The notes beneath the pieces are model-generated. The model ran no database searches. It was not told the origin of the DNA and saw only the letters and a program-made list of their open reading frames with translations. The translations under genes and the position numbers were made by a program. A stretch of 59,299 bases of DNA from Sedimenticola sp. (GTDB lineage: Bacteria; Pseudomonadota; Gammaproteobacteria; Chromatiales; Chromatiaceae), in assembly GCA_011051655.1 (NCBI GenBank), contig DRKS01000044.1, positions 1-59,299 of the forward strand, read 5' to 3'. Shown in pieces: positions 33,150 through 40,669 of this stretch. Each line of letters begins with the position of its first letter. Position 1 is the first letter of the stretch.

Positions 33150-33278
33150 CTAGCCGCTGAAGATAAGGGATAACCCCTGCATTTTCATCATGATGAAATC
33201 CAGCAGGAGAAAAACAACGATGAACGCACCAAACCCCGCGGCAAACGCCAACCAGACATTTTCAAGAATCTTATCCAT
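33150..33278 (-). CDS. Small membrane protein (42 aa) of the bd-like cluster
   Basis: A single hydrophobic helix, 'VWLAFAAGFGAFIVVFLLLDFIMM', after a short head MDKILEN. Start codon one base after the stop of the preceding small gene, 68 bases before the bd-like gene on the same strand. Size and place recall CydX-type subunits, which stabilise bd cores, but the sequence is not one I know. Confidence 0.65.
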   Translation of the reverse strand: MDKILENVWLAFAAGFGAFIVVFLLLDFIMMKMQGLSLIFSG

Positions 33279-33279
33279 C

Positions 33280-33423
33280 TCAGTGCCCCCCATCCGGGCC
33301 TATGGTGACCAGCCACCAAAAGAATATGAACAGAATAACAGCAACGGTCGTAAACAAGGCCGGACCCGCCCAGGGGTATTTCTCCTCTTCCGACTGCGCC
33401 GCATTTGGGTCTTCAGCATTCAT
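33280..33423 (-). CDS. Small membrane protein (47 aa) of the bd-like cluster
   Basis: An acidic head (MNAEDPNAAQSEEEKYPW) and one helix 'ALFTTVAVILFIFFWWLVTI'. GGTGATGAG precedes the ATG. It is directly followed by the 42-residue protein (TGA-G-ATG). Conserved pairing of two tiny one-helix proteins ahead of the CydA-like gene suggests small structural subunits of the complex. Confidence 0.65.
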   Translation of the reverse strand: MNAEDPNAAQSEEEKYPWAGPALFTTVAVILFIFFWWLVTIGPDGGH

Positions 33424-33518
33424 CTCATCACCTCTTCGCCTTCTGGTTATTCTGCAAAACTCATCGACGCCTGCCTACGTTTGACAGGAGCAAAGCCGAT
33501 GTCATAACATCCCCGCCC

Positions 33519-33623
33519 ATGAAAGTGAGCAGAAAAAAGATCTCTGACATCGTGATTTTCGCGGGGATGTTAACGAACGCCGCCGTGATCGTCCTGATCT
33601 TTATCTATTACGTTCTCAATTAG
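33519..33623 (+). CDS. Possible 34-aa membrane peptide on the opposite strand
   Basis: A basic head (MKVSRKKISD) and one long hydrophobic helix ('IVIFAGMLTNAAVIVLIFIYYVL'), the make-up of a real small membrane protein, but there is no clear ribosome site and the gene opposes its surroundings. Its start lies within an inverted repeat (TAACATCCCCGC at 33505-33516 and its complement at 33561-33572), so a structural RNA element is an alternative reading. Confidence 0.4.
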   Translation: MKVSRKKISDIVIFAGMLTNAAVIVLIFIYYVLN

Positions 33624-33656
33624 CGGCGGCGCTCACCTAATCTATCCTTATTCTTC

Positions 33657-34025
33657 TTATCCCTGCTTTCCCTTGCATTGGCACAGCTTGCGGATATAGC
33701 CAACCAGCGCGTCAATCTCTTCATCCGTCAGGGTCTTGCCCCACGGCGGCATCAGCTCTGACTTGCTGACCGCCGGCCCACCGTCCTTGATGGCGGTCTT
33801 GATGTCCCCATCCGTCAGCTTGTTCATCTCTTTAGGGTCGGTGAAGTTTCTTGGCGTGGTCGCAAAGTCCTTGGTGACATTGGGACCCTTCCCCTTACCA
33901 TCCAGGCCATGACACTGGGCGCAGTAAAACTTAAATGTCTTCTCGACATCGACCGCCTGCGCCGAACCGGCGGCGGCAAGACCGAACACCAGAAGAAGCG
34001 CGGAAACTATTGTTATACGAGGCAT
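33657..34025 (-). CDS. Monoheme cytochrome c with LCQCK tail
   Basis: 122 residues with AAGGAGATAT before the ATG. Signal peptide ending AQA-VD, heme motif CAQCH (about residue 35), Met ligand in 'SELMPPWGKTLTDEEIDALVGYIR'. The end 'KLCQCKGKQG' adds two Cys after the last helix, as in the cytochrome at 18522, which is otherwise also similar ('RNFTD'/'RNLTD'). Follows the diheme cytochrome by 22 bases. Confidence 0.85.
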   Translation of the reverse strand: MPRITIVSALLLVFGLAAAGSAQAVDVEKTFKFYCAQCHGLDGKGKGPNVTKDFATTPRNFTDPKEMNKLTDGDIKTAIKDGGPAVSKSELMPPWGKTLTDEEIDALVGYIRKLCQCKGKQG

Positions 34026-34047
34026 TCTCTATATCTCCTTGGCAAAA

Positions 34048-34704
34048 TTATTTGAACTTGCCAATAAAAGTAGTCACATTCTTCACATCGACTTCGTTCA
34101 AGATCCCCGTAAATACCGGCATCATCTTGACGGGCTTGAAGACTTTCGGCTTCATCATGTAGGCGTAGATCCAGTCGGGGTTCAGGCGCTTGCTCGCCCC
34201 TACCAGCGAGGGCCCGCTCAGGCCGCCCAGCACCTTCTTTCTCTTCGGGTATTGATGGCAGCCCTTACAGGGCATCTTTTTCATGAAGACCAGCTTGCCC
34301 TTGAGCTTTTTGCCTTTACCTGCCGCGCCTTTTTTCACTTCCGGAGTGGTAAGGGTCATCAGGTAATCGGTAACGGCGCCGGCATCTGCGGCCGACAGCT
34401 TGGGGTGATTGCCAGGATTCTTTTCAGTGAGGGAGTTGTACTTCAACGGCCTGATCGGCTTGGGATCCGCCAGCCACCCCTTCAGCCATGCCTTCTGGAA
34501 CTTGCTGCCGGCATACCAGAGCTCCGGTCCTTTCTTGGCCAATTGATCATCAATGGTCTTCTCTTGGGCCGGCCCCTGGGTGTAATGGCAGCCATTGCAA
34601 TTCTTACCCGTAAACAGCTTCTCCCCCGCCGCAGGGTCCGCCTGCCCAGCGGACGCCACCAAAAGCATGGCCGCAGCCAGGGAAACAGTGCTCGCTAATC
34701 TCAT
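34048..34704 (-). CDS. Periplasmic diheme cytochrome c, FNR-box controlled
   Basis: 218 residues from the ATG at 34704, with GAGGAG nine bases before it. Signal peptide ending GQA-DP; CNGCH (about residue 36) and CKGCH (about 147) bind two hemes; the linker between them is very basic (KKGAAGKGKKLKGK). The second domain has 'LVGASKRLNPDWIYAYMMKPKVF' and 'MMPVF', the usual Met loop. Its promoter has a perfect FNR consensus site, and the message may run on through the bd-like cluster. Likely an inducible periplasmic electron carrier. Confidence 0.85.
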   Translation of the reverse strand: MRLASTVSLAAAMLLVASAGQADPAAGEKLFTGKNCNGCHYTQGPAQEKTIDDQLAKKGPELWYAGSKFQKAWLKGWLADPKPIRPLKYNSLTEKNPGNHPKLSAADAGAVTDYLMTLTTPEVKKGAAGKGKKLKGKLVFMKKMPCKGCHQYPKRKKVLGGLSGPSLVGASKRLNPDWIYAYMMKPKVFKPVKMMPVFTGILNEVDVKNVTTFIGKFK

Positions 34705-34906
34705 TTCATTATTCTCCTCGAAGTGGAAGGTCATAGGCCGAGGATAAAAAAGACCGGGGGAACATGCGGCAGACACAGCTGCCCCTCCCCCTTACTTCCT
34801 TACGCCACCTCTGCCTCAGTACGGACTTATGATTTTCTGTTGCATTTTTGTCTTCCCGGCAGAACATCAGTAGCGGGAAATAACTGACCTATGACGTAGG
34901 TTAATA

Positions 34907-34946
34907 CTAATACGATGTCTCAGGCCGTTAAATTGATCCGCATCAA
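34907..34946 (-). promoter_or_regulatory. FNR-type promoter for the diheme cytochrome/bd-like genes
   Basis: TTGATCCGCATCAA (34933-34946) is a full TTGAT-N4-ATCAA match. On the minus strand, exactly 20 bases later, lies TATTAG (34907-34912), the same geometry as at 26012. The bases between (TTTAACGGCCTGAGACATCG) differ from the nosZ-like promoter at one or two places only. Confidence 0.85.
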
Positions 34947-35032
34947 TTCTCCGGGCAATTTGGGCATTCTTCATCGCCTATCCTGGCAGGCTGGCCATGC
35001 CTCAGGACCGGCTAAATACGTCAATGTTGCGA

Positions 35033-35545
35033 TTACCTCTTCCCTGGCGGCTCATGATTGCCGGCCCGCCATTCCCAGGGCATGACAAAAGATGAGCGCC
35101 ACATACCATCCCTCATATTCTGCGCAGCCCCCTGGGCCCGGTTGTACTTGTCGGTCTGCTTCGGGTCGGCCACCCCCCAGCCGCTCAGCACCACGTTTTC
35201 GTTGACCTCGACCCTGCCGGAATAGCAGACCGCTATCAAACGCCCCTCCTCATCCTTTTTATCGCCCTTGCAGGTGATCACCTGGTTGCTCAGCAGCTTT
35301 TGCAGCTTTTCAATGGCCACGACCCCGCAGCGAAAAGGGATGTGCTTTTTTTTCGTGAAACAGAGCTGATCGATATCCGGCGCATCGATGCCCCAAAGAC
35401 GGATTTGCTGGCCATTGATTTCAATGGTTCTGGCATCGATGACCTTGGGTTCGCCCTCAACATCGGCAAAAGCCGCCGGCGGCAGCAACAAAGCCACAGC
35501 CATGCAAATGAAGATCAGAACCCTTGGAAGTGGAGATTGCGCCAT
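35033..35545 (-). CDS. Secreted staphylococcal-nuclease-like protein, catalytic site degenerate
   Basis: 170 residues: signal peptide (ends AFA-DV), then an SNase-like OB fold with 'VIDARTIEINGQQIRLWGIDAP'. In active members the first part reads VxDGDT and the last APE. Here Gly-Asp is replaced by Ala-Arg and the Glu by Asp, so a catalytic Asp and the Glu base appear to be missing. Two Cys pairs suggest disulfides. Related thermonuclease-like proteins occur near cytochrome genes; the role is unknown and it may be a binding protein. Confidence 0.7.
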   Translation of the reverse strand: MAQSPLPRVLIFICMAVALLLPPAAFADVEGEPKVIDARTIEINGQQIRLWGIDAPDIDQLCFTKKKHIPFRCGVVAIEKLQKLLSNQVITCKGDKKDEEGRLIAVCYSGRVEVNENVVLSGWGVADPKQTDKYNRAQGAAQNMRDGMWRSSFVMPWEWRAGNHEPPGKR

Positions 35546-35598
35546 TAGCGGACACCTTTAAATTAAGGAAATAGAATTAATATGGGGCCGGGAGAAGT

Positions 35599-36648
35599 TC
35601 AGCCTAGTGATCCCTGCCGGCCACCGGGCAACTGATGGACAGTAAAGAGTGCTGCCGTAAACAACAACAGCGCACCCCCTTGATGAGCTGAGGCCAGCGG
35701 GACCGGAACATGCAGCAACAGGGTGGATATGCCCAGGCTGATCTGCAACCCCAGTGCGGCAAGCAACAGATGCACGCCCAACCTGGCCCTGGGAGGCAGC
35801 CCGGCCCGGCGGGATATCCACCAAAACACCGGGATTACAAAAAAGAGCAAGGTGGCGAGTACGCGATGATCGAACTGGACCGTCGCAATATTCTCAAAGA
35901 AATTCCGCCACAGAGGCTCCATGCGAAAAATCCCATCGGGCACCACCTGCCCGTTCATCAGGGGAAAGGTGTTGTAAGCAAAGCCGGCCTTGAGGCCGGC
36001 CACGAACCCCCCGGACAACAGGGTGATGAAAATCAGCCCAACAACCAGCCAGGCGTAACGCCGGAGGGCCGAACCGCCCCCACGCGAAGACGGTGATTCC
36101 GCCGGGAAAAAAAGCCCCAGCCCCACCCAGAGCATGTACCCATATATCAGGACTGCAAGGCCGAAATGGGCGGTCAGGCGATATTGGCTGACATGAGGTT
36201 CATTCACCAGACCGCTCTTCACCATATACCAGCCCAGCAGCCCCTGCAGCCCGCCCAGCACAAACATCATGACAAGCCTGGGCGTCATTGACCTGCCAAC
36301 CCGGCGGGTCGCTATGAAAAAGAGCATGGGCACAAGGAAGATGATACCGATGAAGCGGCCCAGAAGCCGATGCGCGTACTCGAACCAGAAAATGGATTTA
36401 AATTCCTCAACATCCATGTGGAAGTTTATCTTCTCGTATTCCGGGGTCTGCTGATAGAGCTCGAACACCTCCTCCCATTCGGATTGATTCAGGGGAGGGA
36501 GAACGCCGGTAACCGGCTCCCACTCCACCATGGAGAGTCCGGAGCCGGTCAGGCGGGTAACGCCGCCGAGCAGCACCATGGCGAATATGACGGCACAGCA
36601 GATGAAAAGCCAGATTGCGACTGGCCGCTGACGAGGAGAATTTGTCAT
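35599..36648 (-). CDS. ctaA: Heme A synthase
   Basis: 349 residues, eight membrane helices in two four-helix halves. Conserved features are 'GGVTRLTGSGLSMVEW' at the start, 'FEYAHRLLGR' (His pair region, first half), 'RLTAHFGLA', 'FDHRVLATLLF' and 'ASAHQGGALLLF'. CtaA oxidises heme O to heme A. It is divergent from the heme-copper operon starting at 37135, with an FNR-type site in the shared interval. That suggests that the enzyme encoded there carries heme A, since CtaB lies on the other side. Confidence 0.9.
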   Translation of the reverse strand: MTNSPRQRPVAIWLFICCAVIFAMVLLGGVTRLTGSGLSMVEWEPVTGVLPPLNQSEWEEVFELYQQTPEYEKINFHMDVEEFKSIFWFEYAHRLLGRFIGIIFLVPMLFFIATRRVGRSMTPRLVMMFVLGGLQGLLGWYMVKSGLVNEPHVSQYRLTAHFGLAVLIYGYMLWVGLGLFFPAESPSSRGGGSALRRYAWLVVGLIFITLLSGGFVAGLKAGFAYNTFPLMNGQVVPDGIFRMEPLWRNFFENIATVQFDHRVLATLLFFVIPVFWWISRRAGLPPRARLGVHLLLAALGLQISLGISTLLLHVPVPLASAHQGGALLLFTAALFTVHQLPGGRQGSLG

Positions 36649-37134
36649 TTAAACCTATCGGGATATCAGAAATTCGGCAGATCGGACACAGCGGTTGCGA
36701 GAAACCCGTGAATAGTATCAAATGCCCCACCCGGCGCAAGCTCGCCGTAAATTCCCGGGGTGGCCGGGAGCACCCTGAACCAGAACCCGATTTGATATAG
36801 ATCAAGGGATTTTGCGCCACCGGTGATTAAATGCTACCGAACCCAATGGCGGGTCGCTGTATAAAAGCAATTCTACACAAAACTCTAGGGATATTTCAGA
36901 CACTTAGCGAGATCATTTCCTCCAGGCTGTATGCTTCGGGAACCATACTGCAGCTACTGGCGAGGGGGGAAGTCGCGCCTTGGTCTCTGCTGTAAACTGG
37001 GAACCCATGCCAGGGTGAAGGTGCGTTACAGGCAGTATCGACGGGTTGTTTGTGGGTAGATATTGCTCAAGGCTGCAGCGACAACAATTACTGGTCACCA
37101 CTATTTTTCACAACAACTTTGAAGGAGACGGCTC
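36649..37134. other. Intergenic control region of ctaA and the heme-copper operon
   Basis: About 490 bases between divergent genes with no convincing coding sequence. It contains the FNR-type box at 36792 and, at its end, an AAGGAG ribosome site (about 37122) for the small gene at 37135. The interval is long enough for further regulatory sites, but I do not see other clear palindromes. Confidence 0.5.
36792..36805 (+). promoter_or_regulatory. FNR-type box upstream of the heme-copper operon
   Basis: TTGATATAGATCAA is a full FNR consensus palindrome. On the plus strand, about 21 bases later, TTAAAT (36827-36832) may be the -10 box, which would give a leader of about 300 bases before 37135. No -10 is visible in the ctaA direction. 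Unlike the other three boxes it lacks the shared flanking block. Confidence 0.7.
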
Positions 37135-37302
37135 ATGGCTGACGAAACCAGCACCCAAGACGCCCCGGAAGAGAAAGTTCCGGTCATGCAACAAATCATT
37201 GACAATCCATTTCTGCTGCTTTTTCTGGGCATTGCCCTGCCCACGGTTTTTTACACCCTGTGGGGCGTGATGGAAGTCGCCACCATACCTGTCGCCCCAT
37301 AA
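37135..37302 (+). CDS. Small membrane subunit of the heme-copper complex
   Basis: 55 residues, beginning ATG after GAAGGAGACG. An acidic head (MADETSTQDAPEEK) is followed by a helix 'FLLLFLGIALPTVFYTLWGVMEV'. It precedes the CuA subunit gene by 51 bases. B-type heme-copper enzymes often have a one-helix extra subunit (such as IIa of ba3 oxidase), and this fits that place. Confidence 0.75.
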   Translation: MADETSTQDAPEEKVPVMQQIIDNPFLLLFLGIALPTVFYTLWGVMEVATIPVAP

Positions 37303-37353
37303 GAATATAACCACCTACAAAGCAACCTAAACCAAAGAAGAGGGGAAGAACCC

Positions 37354-37893
37354 ATGACTTCATTTATGCCTCCTGCCCAACGGATCTGGTGGAAGGTGCC
37401 GGTAGGCCGTCAAGAGATCGTCTGGATCTTGATCGCGCTGGTCTGGTGCCTGATCATGTTTTTCATGATGCCGTACTGGCACGTCTATGGAAAACAGAAC
37501 ATCTCCAACGAAGCCTACCAGACCACACCGGCCAAATATCAGGCCAAGGTCCAGGCCATGATCGACAAGTACAAGGTCCGTGAAGAGACCGCCCAGAAAA
37601 TCCCCGTGGTGGCCCCGCCGGCGGGCAGCGATGTCTATCTGCTGGCCCGCCTTTGGCAGTGGTATCCCATGCTGGAGCTGGAGAAGGACAAGAGCTACCG
37701 CCTTCACATCTCCTCCATGGACTGGAACCACGGCTTTTCCCTGCAGCCTGTCAACATCAACATGCAGATCGTTCCCGGCTATGAAATGGTCGTAACCGTA
37801 ACCCCCGACAAATCAGGTGAATACACCATCGTCTGCAATGAATATTGCGGCATCATGCACCACACCATGTTGGGCAAGATCTGGGTGAAGTGA
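37354..37893 (+). CDS. Heme-copper enzyme subunit II with complete CuA site
   Basis: 179 residues. One N-terminal membrane helix (IVWILIALVWCLIMFFMM), then a cupredoxin domain with all CuA ligands: His in 'MDWNHGFSLQ', and 'CNEYCGIMHHTM' giving Cys, Glu carbonyl, Cys, His and Met. This means electrons arrive from a periplasmic cytochrome or cupredoxin. A single membrane helix is typical of B-family enzymes. Thirteen bases separate it from subunit I. Confidence 0.9.
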   Translation: MTSFMPPAQRIWWKVPVGRQEIVWILIALVWCLIMFFMMPYWHVYGKQNISNEAYQTTPAKYQAKVQAMIDKYKVREETAQKIPVVAPPAGSDVYLLARLWQWYPMLELEKDKSYRLHISSMDWNHGFSLQPVNINMQIVPGYEMVVTVTPDKSGEYTIVCNEYCGIMHHTMLGKIWVK

Positions 37894-37906
37894 AGGAGTA
37901 AAAAAA

Positions 37907-39640
37907 ATGTCACAATTTAGACAATGTCCTGACACGGGACTCTTTTTCCACAAGCCCGCAGAGAGCCTGATGAAGGCGAACGCAGTAGCGGGCGCCGTCT
38001 GCCTGTTGATCGGCGGCATCCTTGGTCTGCTGGTCATCCTGACCCGCTGGCCGGCCGTGCATCTGCTGCCCGCCGATGCGTTCTACATGGTCCTGACCGC
38101 CCACGGCATCACCTGCCTGATCTTCTGGATCATCTTCTTCGAGATGGCGATCCTCTATTTCGCGGGCTCCACCCTGCTGCGCAGCAGGCTGGCCACGCCC
38201 CGCTGGGCCTGGGCAGGCTTCGTGCTGATGATCGTCGGCGTGATCTCCACCCTGACCGCAATCTTCCAGGGCGGATCGAGCGTCATGATGACCTCTTACG
38301 TTCCCATGCCGGCGGCGCCCCACTTCTACCTGGGGCTGATCCTGTTCGCCGTGGGCGCGCTCATCGGCTGCTTCGTCTTCCTGGGCACCCTGGTGGTGGC
38401 CAAGAACGAGAAGACCTATGAGGGCTCCATCCCGCTGGTGACCTTCGGCGCACTGACCGCCTGCATCATCGCCATCTTCACCATCGCCTCCGGCGCCGAG
38501 ATCCTGATCCCCACCTTCCTGTGGTCCGTCGGCTACATCAGCCATATCGACGCCGCCATGTACCGGGTGATCTGGTGGGCCCTGGGCCATTCCTCGCAGC
38601 AGATCAACGTATCTGCCCACGTGGCGGTCTGGTACCTCATCGCCGGCGTCCTGTTTGGTGCACGCCCCATGTCGGAGAAGGTCAGCCGCGCCGCTTACCT
38701 GCTCTACATCCTGTTCCTGCAGCTTGCCTCCGCGCATCACCTGCTGACGGATCCGGGCATCAGCTCCGACTGGAAGATCTTCAACACCTCCTACGCCATG
38801 TACCTGGCCGTGCTCGCCTCCATGATCCACGGTCTCACCGTCCCCGGCGCCATCGAGGTGGCCCAGCGCAACAAGGGCCTGACCAACGGCATGTTCGAAT
38901 GGCTGCGTAAAGCCCCGTGGGGCAACCCGGTCTTCTCCGGCATGTTCATCTCCCTGATCGGCTTCGGCTTCCTGGGCGGCATCTCCGGCGTGGTCATGGG
39001 TACTGAGCAGATCAGCATCATCATCCACAACACCATCTATGTACCGGGCCACTTCCACGCCACCGTGGTGGTCGGCACCACCCTGGCCTGGATGGCGTTG
39101 ACCTACCTGCTGATCCCGGTCCTGTTCCGGCGCAAGATGATCCTGCCGGGCCTGGCCAAGTGGCAGCCCTACCTGTTCGGCGGCGGCATGTCCATCGTCG
39201 CCATCTTCCACATGGCCGCAGGCACCCTGGGTGTCGCACGCCGTCACTGGGACATGGGCTTCGCCGGCAACCCGCTGGGCTTCGAGTATCCGGGCACTGC
39301 CTACCTGCTGATGGGCATCGCCGGCGTCGGCGGCGTCATCGCGGTCATCGGTGGCGCAGCCTACCTGTTGATCACCGTCGGTTCGCTGCTGTTCGGCGAG
39401 AAGCTGGACGCCTCCGCCGGCATCCTGCAGAGCTTTGGCGTGCCGCTGGCCGACTCGGTCTACAGCACCGAGAAGCCGGAGCGCCTGCCCATGGCGCCTG
39501 CCGAGGCCGTGGAAGGTCATGGTGATAGCGGCTTCGAGGCCCCGGGCACCTTCGTCCTGGCGATGGTGCTGCTGGTCAGCTTCGTGGTCTACTACTTCAT
39601 CAACTGGAAGTACCTCTCCGAGGTCTGGCCTCTGTCGTAA
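37907..39640 (+). CDS. Heme-copper subunit I, Tyr-less: probable NO reductase (eNOR-like)
   Basis: 577 residues, about 12-14 membrane helices. Ligands are all present: H66 for the low-spin heme, H228 and H277/H278 for CuB, H382 and H384 ('VPGHFHAT') for the hemes. In oxygen reductases of A and B type the CuB His is followed four residues later by the cross-linked Tyr (H-P-x-x-Y). Here it reads H-S-S-Q-Q, with Gln at that place (Q232). Loss of this Tyr with CuA in subunit II is what is known for NO reductases derived from the B-family, such as eNOR. E198 precedes this helix. Flanking CtaA and CtaB suggest heme A. Oxygen reduction cannot be excluded without experiment. Confidence 0.8.
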   Translation: MSQFRQCPDTGLFFHKPAESLMKANAVAGAVCLLIGGILGLLVILTRWPAVHLLPADAFYMVLTAHGITCLIFWIIFFEMAILYFAGSTLLRSRLATPRWAWAGFVLMIVGVISTLTAIFQGGSSVMMTSYVPMPAAPHFYLGLILFAVGALIGCFVFLGTLVVAKNEKTYEGSIPLVTFGALTACIIAIFTIASGAEILIPTFLWSVGYISHIDAAMYRVIWWALGHSSQQINVSAHVAVWYLIAGVLFGARPMSEKVSRAAYLLYILFLQLASAHHLLTDPGISSDWKIFNTSYAMYLAVLASMIHGLTVPGAIEVAQRNKGLTNGMFEWLRKAPWGNPVFSGMFISLIGFGFLGGISGVVMGTEQISIIIHNTIYVPGHFHATVVVGTTLAWMALTYLLIPVLFRRKMILPGLAKWQPYLFGGGMSIVAIFHMAAGTLGVARRHWDMGFAGNPLGFEYPGTAYLLMGIAGVGGVIAVIGGAAYLLITVGSLLFGEKLDASAGILQSFGVPLADSVYSTEKPERLPMAPAEAVEGHGDSGFEAPGTFVLAMVLLVSFVVYYFINWKYLSEVWPLS

Positions 39641-39656
39641 GCGGAGCAAATGGAAC

Positions 39657-39689
39657 GGGGCGGGCCCTGGGTGGGCCCGCCCCTTTTTT
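39657..39689 (+). terminator. Rho-independent terminator after subunit I
   Basis: GGGGCGGGCCC and GGGCCCGCCCC form a perfect 11-bp stem with a 5-base loop, followed by six T. It lies 17 bases after the stop codon and ends the three-gene transcript. Confidence 0.95.
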
Positions 39690-39789
39690 CCGGCGCGGCA
39701 TAAGCCGGAAAATCCGACAAAAGCACCTTGTCAATATGCCACTGATGTGATGTTATCTACCCCCGAAATTCAGCGCCTCCTACCCACTA

Positions 39790-40650
39790 ATGGTTAAACA
39801 AATCGTCAATCTGTTTAAGCTTCGCATCGGCGTCATCATGTCCGCCACCGCTGTTGTTGCGTTGGCCATTACACCGGGCCGCCCGGTGCAGGGATGGGAG
39901 GTGATCGTGCTCGCGCTGGCCGTGCTGATCGCCGCCGCCAGCGCCGGCGCCTTCAACCAGTATTACGAGGTTGATCTGGACCAGCGCATGGGGCGCACCA
40001 AACGCCGGCCTTTCGTCACCGGTGAATTCCAGCACAGCCGCACATGGCTGCTATTGATTTCCGTCCTGCTGCTGATTGGAGTGGCAGGCGCAGGCTTTGC
40101 CCTCAACGGCATGGCCGCCTTGCATATTTTTCTCGGCGCCTTCTTCTATGCCGTCGTATACACCGTTCTGCTGAAGCGGCGCACCTGGCTCAATATCGTT
40201 ATCGGCGGCGCTGCCGGAAGCTTCGCCGTACTGGCTGGAGCGGCCGTGGTGGATCCCGTGGGACTCACCCCCATCCCGGCCCTGCTCGCCATAGTGCTTT
40301 TCCTCTGGACGCCGTCCCATTTCTGGAGCCTGGCCATCGCCCAACACAAAGACTATGCCGCGGCCGGCGTTCCCATGCTGCCGGTCGTGGTCGGTGATCC
40401 GGTCGCCGCCAGGGCCGTCCTGGGAAACACCCTGGCCCTGGTCACGGTCTCCATCCTGCCCTTCTTTTTTGGCATGGGGTGGATCTACCTGCTCGGGGCG
40501 GTCGCCGGCGGCGGATATTTTCTTTACCGCAATCTCCAGCTGGTGAAAAATCCCTCCCCCAAGGTCGCCATGAAGAGCTTCTTCGCCTCCCTGATCCAGT
40601 TGGGCGTACTATTGACCTGCGCCGTGCTCGACGTCAGCCTGCCCGGCTGA
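39790..40650 (+). CDS. ctaB: Protoheme IX farnesyltransferase (heme O synthase)
   Basis: 286 residues, a UbiA-family membrane prenyltransferase. Signature 'NQYYEVDLDQRMGRTKRRPF' carries the first Asp-rich motif, and a second lies in the region 'WTPSHFWSLAIAQHKDYAAAGVPMLP'. It converts heme B to heme O, which CtaA makes into heme A. It starts 100 bases after the terminator of the heme-copper operon, so it may have its own promoter. Confidence 0.9.
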   Translation: MVKQIVNLFKLRIGVIMSATAVVALAITPGRPVQGWEVIVLALAVLIAAASAGAFNQYYEVDLDQRMGRTKRRPFVTGEFQHSRTWLLLISVLLLIGVAGAGFALNGMAALHIFLGAFFYAVVYTVLLKRRTWLNIVIGGAAGSFAVLAGAAVVDPVGLTPIPALLAIVLFLWTPSHFWSLAIAQHKDYAAAGVPMLPVVVGDPVAARAVLGNTLALVTVSILPFFFGMGWIYLLGAVAGGGYFLYRNLQLVKNPSPKVAMKSFFASLIQLGVLLTCAVLDVSLPG

Positions 40651-40669
40651 CGTCGGGCCGGGCCACCTC

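Noticed and set aside
37907-39640. NO dismutase
   Set aside because: That enzyme is a qNOR relative without a CuA subunit; this protein is B-family-like with CuA.
37910-39649. 579-codon open frame antisense to the heme-copper subunit I, with similar long antisense frames over nosZ, the bd-like gene, both NhaD genes and dxs
   Set aside because: They mirror high-GC coding sequence in the complementary frame, have odd composition (runs of His, Asp and Gln) and no recognisable domain.
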